A DNA stretch of 64,000 nucleotides from Mycolicibacter terrae. Its GTDB lineage: Bacteria > Actinomycetota > Actinomycetes > Mycobacteriales > Mycobacteriaceae. The notes beneath the pieces were generated by a model that was given only the letters and a program-made list of their open reading frames with translations, did no database searches and had not been told where the DNA came from. The first letter of the stretch is position 1. The number at the start of each line of letters is the position of its first letter. Position numbers and translations under genes: made by a program. The stretch covers positions 4,340,001 to 4,404,000 of the forward strand of contig NZ_AP022564.1 of NCBI RefSeq assembly GCF_010727125.1, in the 5' to 3' direction. Shown here piece after piece: positions 7,595 through 16,674 of this stretch.

Positions 7595-8464
7595 CTACCC
7601 GGGCTCGAGAAACCCCCGTACCAGCCGGACGAACTCCGCGGGCCGGTCGTAGGTGAGGATGTGCCCGGCGCCGGCGATGGTGGCCAGCCGGGAATTCGGG
7701 GCGGCGGCATGGGCTTTCGCCAGTTCGGCCGCGCCGACCAGCGGGTCGTCGGCGCCGCGGACCCACAACGTCGGCACGGATAGTCCCGGCAGCTCCGGCA
7801 GCAGGTTCAGCCGCATCGAGCCCGGACCGTAGGCCTGGATCTGCCAGTCGTCCAGTACCTTCTCGCCGTAACGGTGCTTGGCGCGCGCCTCGTGCACCGC
7901 GTCGGCGATGATCGCGTCGAAATCCGGGGTGCGTTCGCCCGCAGCCAGATTGGCGATCATGGACCGGCGGATCGCGGCGGGGAAACGGGCGAGGTACCAG
8001 GAGCCGGCGCGCAGCAGCCCGGGTGTGCGCATAGCCAGCCAGGTCAGGAACTGCGCCGGGCGTTTGGCATCGAGCCCGCCGGGCCCGGCCGCCACCAGGG
8101 CGCTCACCCGCTCGGGGTGCGCCACGGCGAAACCGGTGGCGATACCGGCGCCCAGGGACAGTCCGATGAACGCCGCCCGGCCCAGCTCGAGCGTGTCGAG
8201 CAGTTCGTGCAGGAAGCGGCGGAAGAAGGCGTCGTCGAGCACACCCTGCCACGGCCGGCTGGCCCCGTGGCGGGGCAGATCGATCAGGTGTACCCGGTAG
8301 TCGGCCGTCAGTGCCGGGGCGACCCGGCGCCATACTCCCTGCGCGGTGTCGAGCATCGCTCCGTGCAGCAGAAGCAGGGGCAGCCCGGTCTCGCCGCCGC
8401 GGTAGCACCGCACCGGCCCGCCGCAGACAGTGAGGTCGGTGTGGTTGTCGAACGGGTCGCTCAC
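7595..8464 (-). CDS. alpha/beta hydrolase
   Basis: A 289-residue alpha/beta-fold hydrolase. Visible are the oxyanion region LLLLHGAM, the nucleophile elbow GLSLGAG (Ser near residue 104), a cap region, and the late acid and His (WVRGADDPLVG, then GAGHILTYDRP). It could cleave esters, lactones or C-C bonds, as MhpC/HsaD-like enzymes do. GTG 8464 is taken as start because it forms a 4-base GTGA overlap with the preceding SRPBCC gene; the frame is open upstream but runs inside that gene. Likely under the divergent TetR regulator. Confidence 0.88.
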   Translation of the reverse strand: MSDPFDNHTDLTVCGGPVRCYRGGETGLPLLLLHGAMLDTAQGVWRRVAPALTADYRVHLIDLPRHGASRPWQGVLDDAFFRRFLHELLDTLELGRAAFIGLSLGAGIATGFAVAHPERVSALVAAGPGGLDAKRPAQFLTWLAMRTPGLLRAGSWYLARFPAAIRRSMIANLAAGERTPDFDAIIADAVHEARAKHRYGEKVLDDWQIQAYGPGSMRLNLLPELPGLSVPTLWVRGADDPLVGAAELAKAHAAAPNSRLATIAGAGHILTYDRPAEFVRLVRGFLEPG

Positions 8465-8955
8465 AGCCGCCCCCTGCGACGCACCGCCCACCGCAGCACC
8501 CGCACATAGGCCGGCCACGAGCTGCGCGGGCCGCCACAGCCCAGGTTGCCGGCCGCCTTGTCCAGGGCGTCCTCGAGCAGCGCGTCATGCAGCCACCGCC
8601 AGATGAACGGCCAGCTCAGCCCGGTCCAGCCCACGGTGGTCGCGACCAGGCTGTGGCGTAATTCGTAGCCGGCGGGCACCGGTTGGGCCTGCCACTCGTG
8701 ATAGCCGTCGAGGCCGGTGGGCTTGCTGAAGGCGAACCGGATCCGCCGCGCCGGCTCGTAGTCGGTGACGCCGTAGCGGATCGGACCGTGCCCGCCCTTC
8801 GCGCCGACGCCCAGCGGCCGGTCGAACCGCAACGCCGGCCAGTTCTCCTGCGGCCACAGCCGGTCGTCGTCACCGGCGAGGGTGTCTATCAAGGCGCCCA
8901 CCCGGTCGAGGCTATCGGCGGCGAACACCCGGCTGTGCACATTGGTGACTCGCAT
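8461..8955 (-). CDS. SRPBCC family protein
   Basis: A 164-residue polyketide-cyclase/START-like protein. MRVTNVHSRVF with the early ADSLDRVGALIDTLAG segment, GPIRYGVTDYEPARRIRFAF and GYELRHSLVATTVGW follow the usual SRPBCC strand order. Such proteins bind hydrophobic ligands; enzymatic activity is uncertain. ATG 8955 has GGAG about 8 bases upstream; an in-frame TTG at 8967 is less likely. Its end overlaps the hydrolase gene. Confidence 0.8.
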   Translation of the reverse strand: MRVTNVHSRVFAADSLDRVGALIDTLAGDDDRLWPQENWPALRFDRPLGVGAKGGHGPIRYGVTDYEPARRIRFAFSKPTGLDGYHEWQAQPVPAGYELRHSLVATTVGWTGLSWPFIWRWLHDALLEDALDKAAGNLGCGGPRSSWPAYVRVLRWAVRRRGRL

Positions 8956-8991
8956 CGCACGCTCCAATCTAGAGAACTATCGCTAATTTAT

Positions 8992-9007
8992 TAGAGAGTA
9001 CTCTCTA
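8992..9007. promoter_or_regulatory. 16-bp perfect palindrome, probable TetR operator
   Basis: TAGAGAGTACTCTCTA is a perfect palindrome ending 4 bases before the ATG of the TetR gene at 9012 and 37 bases from the divergent SRPBCC gene. A related half site (TAGAGAAC) occurs at about 8970. The position implies autorepression and control of the divergent operon. Confidence 0.72.
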
Positions 9008-9011
9008 CTTC

Positions 9012-9653
9012 ATGCCGATGCCAGGTAAGTTCACCGCCGACGACTTCATCGACGCGGCCATCGGGCTGATCCTTGCGGGCGGGCCGGGTGCCGCCACCGC
9101 CACCGCGGTGGCCCAGGCGGTGGGGGCGCCCAGCGGGTCGGTGTATCACCGGTTCCCCACACGACACGATCTGCTGGCCCAGGCCTGGCTGACACCGGTG
9201 CGCCGTTTCCAGGCGGATTTCCTGCCGCTGCTCGCCGCCGACGGTGACCCGGTTGAAATCGGCGTGGCCGCCGCGCGCCACGTGCTGCGCTGGAGCGCCG
9301 ACCACAAGGAAGCGGCCGCTCTGCTGGCCCGCTACAGCCGCTCCGATTTCGTCAGCACCGACTGCTCGGCCGCCGTCGTGGCCGACGCCGATGCCCTGGA
9401 CCGGCGCGCGGCCGAGGCACTGGCCGGATTCCTGGCGCGGTTCCCGGCCGCCGACCGCGACCGGGTGCGGTTGGCCGTCATCGACGCGCCGCTGGCTCTG
9501 GTGCGCCGCAGCTTCGCGGCGGAGGGCCCCGACGCCGACACCGGGGAGTTGGCCGCCGACGTCGCCCGCCGGCTGCTGGCTAGCGGAAGCGGACGTTCAG
9601 CGTCGCCAGGCCGAAGATCTTCCGGTCCCCGGACTTCGCCGCGACCAGGATGA
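9012..9653 (+). CDS. TetR family transcriptional regulator
   Basis: A 213-residue regulator with a short N-terminus and helix-turn-helix over residues about 10-55 (FTADDFIDAAIGLILAGG, then GAPSGSVYHRFPTRHDLLAQAWL). The last 24 codons, rich in Ser/Arg/Pro/Gly, run across the 3' end of the converging dehydratase gene (9580-9653). The natural end may have been near LLASG, with the extra tail from a lost stop. Its probable operator is the palindrome at 8992-9007. Confidence 0.87.
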   Translation: MPMPGKFTADDFIDAAIGLILAGGPGAATATAVAQAVGAPSGSVYHRFPTRHDLLAQAWLTPVRRFQADFLPLLAADGDPVEIGVAAARHVLRWSADHKEAAALLARYSRSDFVSTDCSAAVVADADALDRRAAEALAGFLARFPAADRDRVRLAVIDAPLALVRRSFAAEGPDADTGELAADVARRLLASGSGRSASPGRRSSGPRTSPRPG

Positions 9654-10608
9654 CGCCGGTGCGGGTCTCGGGATCCAGCGACTTGATCTTGCCGCTGAAC
9701 TCGATGTCGGCGCCCTCCTTGGCCGACACGATCGCCGGCGCCGACAAGCGCACCGCATAGCGGGTGATCGCCCCGGGGTCGCCGGTCCAGGCGGAGGCGA
9801 AGCCGGCGCCCAGGCCCATGGTCAGCATGCCGTGGGCGATCACGTCGGGCAGCCCGGCCAGCTTGGCGATCTCCTCGTCCCAGTGGATCGGGTTGGCGTC
9901 GCCGGCCACGCCGGCGTAGTTCACCAGGTCGCCGCGGGTTAGCCGGGTGTGGCGTACCGGCAGCACGTCGCCGACCTTCACCTCGTCGAAGGACGGGGTC
10001 GCCGGGGTGCGGGTCAGGCCGCCCTCGGAGATCCGGGCGTCACCGCCGGGCCGCAGGGTTTTCTGGTAGGAGGCGTCGGATTGACCGATGCCGAGGATGT
10101 TGACGTCGTGCATCATCGCGTTGTGCACGGCCGTCTTGACGGCCGGATCGATGTCCTCGGCGGTCACCCCGACGACGGTGGTGTGCAGGGTGTGTACCCG
10201 CTCGCCGGCGGTGTCGGTGAAGGTGTTGGTCACGGTGATCAGGTCGCGGCCAGCGATCCGGCGCACCGCGGTCAGCTCGACATCGATCTCCAGCTCGTCG
10301 CCGTCCACGATCGGGCGGTGCTGCTCGAAGACCTCTTCGGTCTGCATGTAGGTGTCGTATCCGACGACCACCGACTCGAACATGCGCCGGTTGCAGTTCA
10401 TCCCCGGGACCGAGGTGAACGTCAGGGGAGCCACCAGCCCCGAGTAGCCCATCTCAGCGGCGGCTGCCACGTCCCAGTGCGACGGGTGGTAATCCTGCAC
10501 CGCTCGGGCGTACTCGCGGACCTTCTCCCGGCCCACCAGATAGGTGCCGTCCATCTGGTAGTAGTGGCCGACCCGTGCTTCCAGCGCCGATGTCTCTGCT
10601 GTGGTCAT
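9580..10608 (-). CDS. fused HadA/HadB-like (3R)-hydroxyacyl dehydratase (MaoC type)
   Basis: A 342-residue double-hotdog protein. The N-terminal half (HYYQMDGTYLVGREKVREYA and a dehydratase-like LVAPLTFTSV) resembles HadA. The C-terminal half carries the MaoC hydratase motif with catalytic Asp and His (YAGVAGDANPIHWDEEIAKL) and the GMLTMGLGA segment, as in HadB. It would dehydrate 3-hydroxyacyl-CoA/ACP or hydrate enoyl thioesters. ATG 10608 fits the family N-terminus; longer frames upstream are shadows. It lies 52 bases downstream of cydC. Confidence 0.87.
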   Translation of the reverse strand: MTTAETSALEARVGHYYQMDGTYLVGREKVREYARAVQDYHPSHWDVAAAAEMGYSGLVAPLTFTSVPGMNCNRRMFESVVVGYDTYMQTEEVFEQHRPIVDGDELEIDVELTAVRRIAGRDLITVTNTFTDTAGERVHTLHTTVVGVTAEDIDPAVKTAVHNAMMHDVNILGIGQSDASYQKTLRPGGDARISEGGLTRTPATPSFDEVKVGDVLPVRHTRLTRGDLVNYAGVAGDANPIHWDEEIAKLAGLPDVIAHGMLTMGLGAGFASAWTGDPGAITRYAVRLSAPAIVSAKEGADIEFSGKIKSLDPETRTGVILVAAKSGDRKIFGLATLNVRFR

Positions 10609-10660
10609 GGATCGACTCAACCGTTCTGTCGGCTTGTTTGCTGAGGCTGACCACAGCACA

Positions 10661-12325
10661 CTAGCGCGCGGGCTCGGAGCGGGACACATCAGCAATGCTC
10701 AGGCGCCGGCACGGGCTGTCGGCGGGCAGGTGGTGGGTGGCCACCACCACCGTGCGATCGGCGCCGAACAGGCCGGGGACCTGCAACAGCGCGCGCAGCA
10801 GATCATCGGCGTCGCCGGCGTCGAGGTGTTCGGTCGGCTCGTCGAGCAAAACGATCCGGGCGGGTGAGAGCATTGCCCGCGCCAGCAGCAGGCGCCGGCG
10901 CTGGCCGGCCGACAGGCCTTGGGCGCCGCCGGCCAAGATGGTGGCCAGACCGTCGGGCAGGCCGGCCAGCCACCGGCCGAGACCGACCCGGTCCAGGACG
11001 TCGGCCAGTTCGTCGTCGCGGCAGTCCCCGCGCGCCACCAGCAGGTTGTCCCGAACAGTGGTGGCGAAGACGTGCGCGTCTTCGGCGAAAAAGCCGACAG
11101 CGGCCCGTACTTCGTTCTCGGGAAGCCGCTGCAGCGCGATCCCGTCCACCTCCACTCGGCCCTCCAGCGGCGCCAGCAGCCCGGCCAGGGTCATCAGCAG
11201 CGTGGTCTTTCCGGCCCCGCTCGGTCCGGTGATCGCCAGCCGGTCCCCGGGCGCCAGTTCCAGCGCAACCCGCATCGCGCGGTCCTCGCGGTGGCCGAAG
11301 CGCACATCGACCGACAATCGCCGCGTCGCTGCGGAAGCCAGCGCCGCCTCGGGGCCGGCCACCACGGATGCGTCCGGTGGGGCCAGGTCAATCAGTCGCT
11401 GCGCCGCGATCCGCGAACGAGTCAGCTGGATCGCGGCGGCCGGCAGGGCGGTGGTGGCCTCAAACGCGGACAGCGGCAACAACATCAGAATCGCCAGGGT
11501 GGTGGGTGCGACGGCGTCGGCGAGCCCGATCCCGACCACCAGCGCGCCCAGTACGCTGACCCCGACGGCGGCGGTGGGCATCGCGGCGGCCATGGCGGCC
11601 GGCCGCGCGGCGGTGTCCATCGCCGTGCTCCAGGCCCGTTGCCGGCGCTGCGATTCGGCGATGACCCCGGGCAGGCGCCCGGCGATCCGCAGCTCGGGAG
11701 CGTGGTCGAGGGCCAACATCGATGAGACGTCGCGCTCGGAAAGGTGTTGGCGGGCCAGGTCTTCCTGCGCGGCGGCGGCCCGCGCCGACAGCCACGGCGC
11801 CAGTACCCCGGCGACCAGCAGAGAACCCGCCAACACCGCGGCCGCCGCCGGCGAGATCACTGCGATCGCCGCCGTGGCGATCACGCCCAACACGGCCGCC
11901 ACCCCGACCGGCAGCAGGGCGCGCACCAGGACATCGGCCAATGTGTCGACATCGGCGCCCACCCGTGTCACCAGCTCGCCAGTGTGCAATCGGGCCGCGG
12001 CACTCACCGGCCCGTGGGCCAGACGCCGATAGATCTGCGCGCGCGCCGTCCCTGCGGCGTGCAGCGCAGCGTCGTGGCCGGCCAGTCGCTCGCAGTAGTG
12101 CAAGACGCCACGGGAGATCGCAAGCGCCCGCACCGCAACCACCGCGACCGTCAGGTCCAGCACCGGCGGCATCTGCCAGGCGCGGGTGATCAGCCAGGCC
12201 GAGACCCCGGCCAACGCGAGCGCGCTGCACAGCGACAGCACCCCCAGGGCCCCGGCCAGCAGCAGCCGGGGCAGCCGCGGTCGCAGCAGCCCCCAGGCGG
12301 CCCGTAGGAGATCAGCGCGCCGCAT
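10661..12325 (-). CDS. cydC: thiol reductant ABC exporter subunit CydC
   Basis: A 554-residue half-transporter: an N-terminal six-helix membrane domain (about residues 15-300) and a C-terminal ATPase with Walker A (GPSGAGKTTLL near 370), ABC signature (LSAGQRRRLLLARAM) and Walker B (IVLLDEPTEHLD). With CydD it exports cysteine/glutathione-type thiols needed for cytochrome bd haem assembly. It is the last gene of cydABDC. ATG 12325 overlaps the cydD end by 14 bases; GTG 12334 is an alternative. The adjacent oxidase genes make the assignment firm. Confidence 0.93.
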   Translation of the reverse strand: MRRADLLRAAWGLLRPRLPRLLLAGALGVLSLCSALALAGVSAWLITRAWQMPPVLDLTVAVVAVRALAISRGVLHYCERLAGHDAALHAAGTARAQIYRRLAHGPVSAAARLHTGELVTRVGADVDTLADVLVRALLPVGVAAVLGVIATAAIAVISPAAAAVLAGSLLVAGVLAPWLSARAAAAQEDLARQHLSERDVSSMLALDHAPELRIAGRLPGVIAESQRRQRAWSTAMDTAARPAAMAAAMPTAAVGVSVLGALVVGIGLADAVAPTTLAILMLLPLSAFEATTALPAAAIQLTRSRIAAQRLIDLAPPDASVVAGPEAALASAATRRLSVDVRFGHREDRAMRVALELAPGDRLAITGPSGAGKTTLLMTLAGLLAPLEGRVEVDGIALQRLPENEVRAAVGFFAEDAHVFATTVRDNLLVARGDCRDDELADVLDRVGLGRWLAGLPDGLATILAGGAQGLSAGQRRRLLLARAMLSPARIVLLDEPTEHLDAGDADDLLRALLQVPGLFGADRTVVVATHHLPADSPCRRLSIADVSRSEPAR

Positions 12326-13985
12326 CGGCCTCACCCGCCTGGGCGCGCACCGTGATCACCCGATCGCCGATGGCCAGGACCGGCGCGCGGTGGGCGACCA
12401 CGACCACGGTCGACCCGGCGCGGGCGCGCTGAACCAGGGCCGTCAGCACCCGCTGTTCGGTAGCGGCGTCCAGGTGGGCGGTCGGCTCATCGAGCAGCAG
12501 CACCGGCGCCGCCGACCCCAACGCTCGCGCCAGCCCCAGTCGCTGCCGCTGGCCCAACGACATCCCGACACCGCCGCGCCCCAACCCGGTGTGCAGGCCG
12601 TCGGGCAGTTCGGTGACGACTGCATCGAATCCGGCTGCCGCGCAGGCGGCCTGGGCATCGACGAGTTCCCCGAACAGGGCAAGGTTGTCGGCGACGCTGC
12701 CGGGGATGAGTGCCGGACGCTGCGGCAGCCAGGACAGCTGTCGCCACCACGCCGGCAGGTCGAGATCGGCGATGTCGGTACCGGACACCGTGACACGTCC
12801 CGCGGTGGGCACCGTCAGCCCGGCGACGGCCGCCAGCGTCGTGCTCTTTCCCGCGCCGTTGGCACCGGTCAGCACCGTGACGCGGCCGGGCTCGATCACC
12901 GCGGTCAGGTCGGCGGGCGCGGCACCGTCCCGGCCGGCCACGCTGAGCCGGTCGAGGCGGATCTCCGCTCCGCGCGCCGTCACGACCCGGTGTCCGGGTG
13001 TGCGCCGGATCGGTTCACCGATCAGCGTGAACGCCTTCTCCGCGGCGGCGCGCCCGTCCTGGGCGGCGTGAAACTCCACCCCGATGCGGCGCAGCGGCCA
13101 GTACACGTCGGGCACCAGCAGCAATACCGTCAAGCCGGCGGTCAGGCTCATCTCGCCGAACACCAGCCGCAGGCCGATGCTCACGGCCACCACCGCCACG
13201 CCGAGGGTGGCCAGCAGTTCGAGCACCAGCGCCGAGAGGAACGCGATCCGCAAAGTGGCCATCGTGGATCGGCGGTGGGCGGCGGACAACTCGGCGATGC
13301 GGTGCTCAGGCCCGGCGGCGCGGCCGAGCGCACGCAACGTGGGGATTCCGGCGATCAGGTCCAGCAGCCGCGCCTGCAGCGTCGTCATGGCCGCCAGGGC
13401 GGCCGCCGATCGGTCCGCGGTGGCCAGGCCGATCAGCACCATGAAGGCCGGGATCAGCGGCAAGGTGATCGCGACGAGCAGGGTCGCTCGTCGGTCGTAG
13501 CAGGCGATCACCACCACGGTGGCCGGGGTCAGGACCGCTGCTGACAGCAGCGCGGGCAGATAGGCGGTGAAGTAGGGGCGCAACCCGTCGAGCCCCCGAG
13601 TGACCACGGCCGCCGCGGCGTCGCGTTCGGCGGCCAGCCGGCGAGGGGAGCGCGCGGTGACCGCGGCGAGCACCTGCCCGGCCAGCTCGGCGATCACCGC
13701 GCCGGCCCCGCGCTGACCCACGCGGGCCTGTGCCCACTGTGCGACGGTGCGCGCCGTCCACAGCAGTCCCAGCGCCGCCAGCAGTGGTACCCAGTGTGCG
13801 ACGCTGCGGGTGGATGGATCGGTGATCACCTGAGACACGATGTGCGCCAGCAGGATCGCCGAGGCGATCGCGCAACCCGTAATCACCACGCCGCAGCCCA
13901 CCGTGGCGGCCAGGAAGCGGCGCACCTCCGTCGAGGCCCGCCACAGCCGCGGGTCCAGTGGGGCCCGGGACGTCCCGCCGGTCAG
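12312..13985 (-). CDS. cydD: thiol reductant ABC exporter subunit CydD
   Basis: About 557 residues: membrane domain followed by ATPase with Walker A (GANGAGKSTTL), signature MSLGQRQRLGLARALG and Walker B VLLLDEPTAHLD. It partners CydC. The frame is open far upstream, but that part is antisense-like noise inside cydB. The family homology begins at LDPRLWRASTEVRRFLAA. No ATG, GTG or TTG lies between that point and the cydB stop, whereas CTG at 13985 makes a CTGA overlap with it. A non-standard CTG start is therefore proposed; GTG 13925 would lose the conserved N-terminus. Confidence 0.9.
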   Translation of the reverse strand: MTGGTSRAPLDPRLWRASTEVRRFLAATVGCGVVITGCAIASAILLAHIVSQVITDPSTRSVAHWVPLLAALGLLWTARTVAQWAQARVGQRGAGAVIAELAGQVLAAVTARSPRRLAAERDAAAAVVTRGLDGLRPYFTAYLPALLSAAVLTPATVVVIACYDRRATLLVAITLPLIPAFMVLIGLATADRSAAALAAMTTLQARLLDLIAGIPTLRALGRAAGPEHRIAELSAAHRRSTMATLRIAFLSALVLELLATLGVAVVAVSIGLRLVFGEMSLTAGLTVLLLVPDVYWPLRRIGVEFHAAQDGRAAAEKAFTLIGEPIRRTPGHRVVTARGAEIRLDRLSVAGRDGAAPADLTAVIEPGRVTVLTGANGAGKSTTLAAVAGLTVPTAGRVTVSGTDIADLDLPAWWRQLSWLPQRPALIPGSVADNLALFGELVDAQAACAAAGFDAVVTELPDGLHTGLGRGGVGMSLGQRQRLGLARALGSAAPVLLLDEPTAHLDAATEQRVLTALVQRARAGSTVVVVAHRAPVLAIGDRVITVRAQAGEADAAR

Positions 13986-15022
13986 GACGCCTGCCTGGCC
14001 AACCCGATGGACGGCGGGATCTGTTCTGCCGAGATACGTTGCCGGAACACCCAATACGTCCAGCCTTGGTACACCATCGCCAGCGGGGCGAAGATCACCG
14101 CCGCCCAGGTCATGATCTTCAACGTGTAGGGAGTCGACGACGCGTTGTAGATCGTCAGGCTCCACTGCGGATCCAGGGTGGAGGGCAACAGGGTCGGGTA
14201 CAGGGCGCCGAACAGCAAGACCACCACCGCCGCAACCACCAGCGCGGTGCAGGCGAACGCCCAGCCGTCGGATGCCCGGCGCCACACCAGAAGCACCGCT
14301 ACCAGTTGGGCGATGAGGGCGAGCCCCAGCACCAGCCAGGTCCAGCGGGCGCCGTGGGCCACCTGGGTCCACACCCCGAAGGCGGCGACCAATGCGGTCA
14401 CCGGCAGCGCCAACCGGCCCGCGAAGCGGTGGGCATCGTCACGGATCGCGCCGGCGGTCTTCAGGGCGGTGAACACCGCGCCGTAGAACAGAAACAGCCC
14501 GCCGGTCGCCAGCCCGCCCAGCAGCGTGTAGGCGTTGATCACGTCGCCAAACGCCAACCGAACATGATGTTCGGCGTCCACCGGAAGGCCACGGACCAGA
14601 GCCGCGAACGCCACCCCCCACAGGATCGCGGGCAGCCAGGACCCGGCGGCGATCCCGAAATCCGCCCACGCCCGCCACTTCGGATCGTCGACCTTGCCGC
14701 GCCACTCGATCGCCACGGCGCGCACGATCATGCCGAACAGGATCGCCAGCAACGGCAGGTACAGCGTGGAGAACACCGTCGCATACCAGCCCGGGAACGC
14801 GGCGAACATCGCGCCGCCGGCGGTGATCAACCAGACCTCGTTGCCGTCCCAGACCGGGCCGATGGTGTTCAGCGCCGCGCGCCGATGCGCCTCGGGATCG
14901 CCGGCGCTGACCCGGCCGAACGGCGTCATCAGCATCCCCACCCCGAAGTCGAAGCCCTCCAGCACGAAGAATCCGAGAAACAGCACCGCGACCAGTACGA
15001 ACCACACCTGGTGTAGGTCCAT
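13982..15022 (-). CDS. cydB: cytochrome bd ubiquinol/menaquinol oxidase subunit II
   Basis: A 346-residue integral membrane subunit with eight or nine hydrophobic segments. The start MDLHQVWFVLVAVLFLGFFVLEGFDFGVG and the GPVWDGNEVWL motif are diagnostic of CydB. With CydA it forms the high-affinity terminal oxidase of the respiratory chain, reducing O2 with menaquinol. AAAGGAG precedes the ATG. It sits 28 bases after cydA and overlaps cydD by 4 bases. Confidence 0.96.
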   Translation of the reverse strand: MDLHQVWFVLVAVLFLGFFVLEGFDFGVGMLMTPFGRVSAGDPEAHRRAALNTIGPVWDGNEVWLITAGGAMFAAFPGWYATVFSTLYLPLLAILFGMIVRAVAIEWRGKVDDPKWRAWADFGIAAGSWLPAILWGVAFAALVRGLPVDAEHHVRLAFGDVINAYTLLGGLATGGLFLFYGAVFTALKTAGAIRDDAHRFAGRLALPVTALVAAFGVWTQVAHGARWTWLVLGLALIAQLVAVLLVWRRASDGWAFACTALVVAAVVVLLFGALYPTLLPSTLDPQWSLTIYNASSTPYTLKIMTWAAVIFAPLAMVYQGWTYWVFRQRISAEQIPPSIGLARQAS

Positions 15023-15050
15023 CGCGAGGTCTCCTTTCGCTGCGGCGGCT

Positions 15051-16535
15051 TCAGTAGGCGAATGACAGGGGCGCGACCTCGTCGTCGGCGGGCGCTGCCG
15101 GCGGCGCGGGTTCGGCGTCGTGTTCTTGCGGCCCTTCGACGACGTAACGCTTGATCAACCAGAACCAGATCACCGCGAGCACCGCGTAGACCAACGTGAA
15201 CATCACCAGGGAGGTGACGACCACGCCGACGGAATTGCCCGACACCCCTTCGGCGACGGTGAGCCGCACGTTCTGATCGCCGGTCGGGTTGGGGACCACG
15301 ACCCAGGGCTGGCGGCCCATCTCGGTGAACACCCAGCCCGCGCTGTTGGCCAAAAACGGGGTGGGGATGGTCAGCAGCGCAAGCCAGGAGAACCAGCGTT
15401 GATTCGGGATCCGGCCGCGGCGGGTCAGCCACAGCGCGGCCAGCGCGAACGCCACCGGCACCAGCAGCAGGCCGATCATCGCGCGGAACGACCAATAGGT
15501 GACGAACAGGTTCGGCCGATAGTCACCCGCCCCGAACTGCTGTTCGTAGCGCTGCTGGATGTCGCGGACCCCCTCGAGTGAAACCCCGCTGAACCGGCCC
15601 TCGGCTAAGAACGGCAGCACGTAGGGCACCTCGATCACCCGGGTCAGATGGTCGCAGTTGTTCTGCCGGCCGACGGTCAGGATCGAGAAATCCGGGTCGG
15701 TGGCGGTGTCGCACAACGACTCCGCCGAAGCCATCTTCATCGGCTGCTGGACGAACATCAGCTTGCCCTGAATGTCGCCGGTGAAGAACAGTCCGGCCGC
15801 GGCGATCAGCGCAACCCAACACCCGAGGATGGTCGCGGGGCGATACATGGTGGCCGCGTCGACACCGGCGGCTTGCGCTCCACCGCCGCCCGCCGCAACC
15901 CCGGCCCGCGACCGCACCATCCACCAGGCGCCCACCGCGGCGACGAACGTTCCTGCGGTCAAAAATGCGCCGGCGACCGCGTGCGACAGGGCGGCCTGGG
16001 CGGTGTTGTTGGTGAAAAGCGCCATGATGCTGTCCAATTCGGCGCGGTTGGTCTCCGGATTGAAGTGCGCGCCAACGGGGTGCTGCATGAACGAATTGGC
16101 GGCGATGATGAAGAACGCCGACACGTTGGTGGCGATGGCGACGATCCAGATGCACAACAGATGCACCGCCCGCGGCAACCGGCCCCAGCCGAAGATCCAC
16201 AGGCCGATGAACGTGGATTCGAAGAAGAACGCGGCCAGGCCCTCCATCGCCAGCGGAGCGCCGAACACGTCGCCGACGAACCGCGAGTATTCGCTCCAGT
16301 TCATCCCGAACTGGAATTCCTGCACGATCCCGGTGGCCACCCCGAGGGCGAAGTTGATCAGGAACAGCTTGCCGAAGAACTTCGTCAGCCGATACCAGGC
16401 GACGTTGTCGGTGAGCACCCACACCGTCTGCATGACCGCGACCAAGGGCGCCAAACCGATGGTCAGCGGCACAAAGATGAAGTGATAGACGGTGGTGATC
16501 CCGAATTGCCACCGCGATACGTCGACGACGTCCAT
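15051..16535 (-). CDS. cydA: cytochrome bd ubiquinol/menaquinol oxidase subunit I
   Basis: A 494-residue subunit carrying haems b558, b595 and d. His18 (VYHFIFVPLTIG) is the expected axial ligand; the NWSEYSRFVGDVFGAPLA and FFESTFIGLWIFGW segments contain the conserved acidic and aromatic residues of the proton/haem d site. The quinol-binding Q-loop is of the short type, consistent with total length. It is first in cydABDC and shares its upstream region with the divergent SCO6745-like gene. Oxygen or redox control is expected; no certain site was seen upstream. Confidence 0.96.
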   Translation of the reverse strand: MDVVDVSRWQFGITTVYHFIFVPLTIGLAPLVAVMQTVWVLTDNVAWYRLTKFFGKLFLINFALGVATGIVQEFQFGMNWSEYSRFVGDVFGAPLAMEGLAAFFFESTFIGLWIFGWGRLPRAVHLLCIWIVAIATNVSAFFIIAANSFMQHPVGAHFNPETNRAELDSIMALFTNNTAQAALSHAVAGAFLTAGTFVAAVGAWWMVRSRAGVAAGGGGAQAAGVDAATMYRPATILGCWVALIAAAGLFFTGDIQGKLMFVQQPMKMASAESLCDTATDPDFSILTVGRQNNCDHLTRVIEVPYVLPFLAEGRFSGVSLEGVRDIQQRYEQQFGAGDYRPNLFVTYWSFRAMIGLLLVPVAFALAALWLTRRGRIPNQRWFSWLALLTIPTPFLANSAGWVFTEMGRQPWVVVPNPTGDQNVRLTVAEGVSGNSVGVVVTSLVMFTLVYAVLAVIWFWLIKRYVVEGPQEHDAEPAPPAAPADDEVAPLSFAY

Positions 16536-16674
16536 GGGCGATCTCCCGGAGCTGCGGAGCCGATGCTACGACAGAGTGTAGTAGTTATGGCGCGGCGGTA
16601 CTAGCTCTATATCGAGGCAGTTAGGATCCGGGGCGGTGACCCGTGACGAGACTTTCCTAAAAGGAGCCGAACCC

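Noticed and set aside
12186..13544. Long plus-strand frame opposite cydD/cydC
   Set aside because: The opposite strand carries full ABC transporter motifs; this frame is Gln/Arg/Gly-rich without domain features.
13986..14372. Upstream extension of the cydD reading frame
   Set aside because: It lies within cydB, has no family homology and would overlap by almost 400 bases; the conserved CydD start is close to 13985.
16536..16674. Possible CRP or oxygen-response site in the cydA upstream gap
   Set aside because: Only weak half sites (CTAC-N8-GTAG) are visible; nothing matches a known consensus well enough to report.
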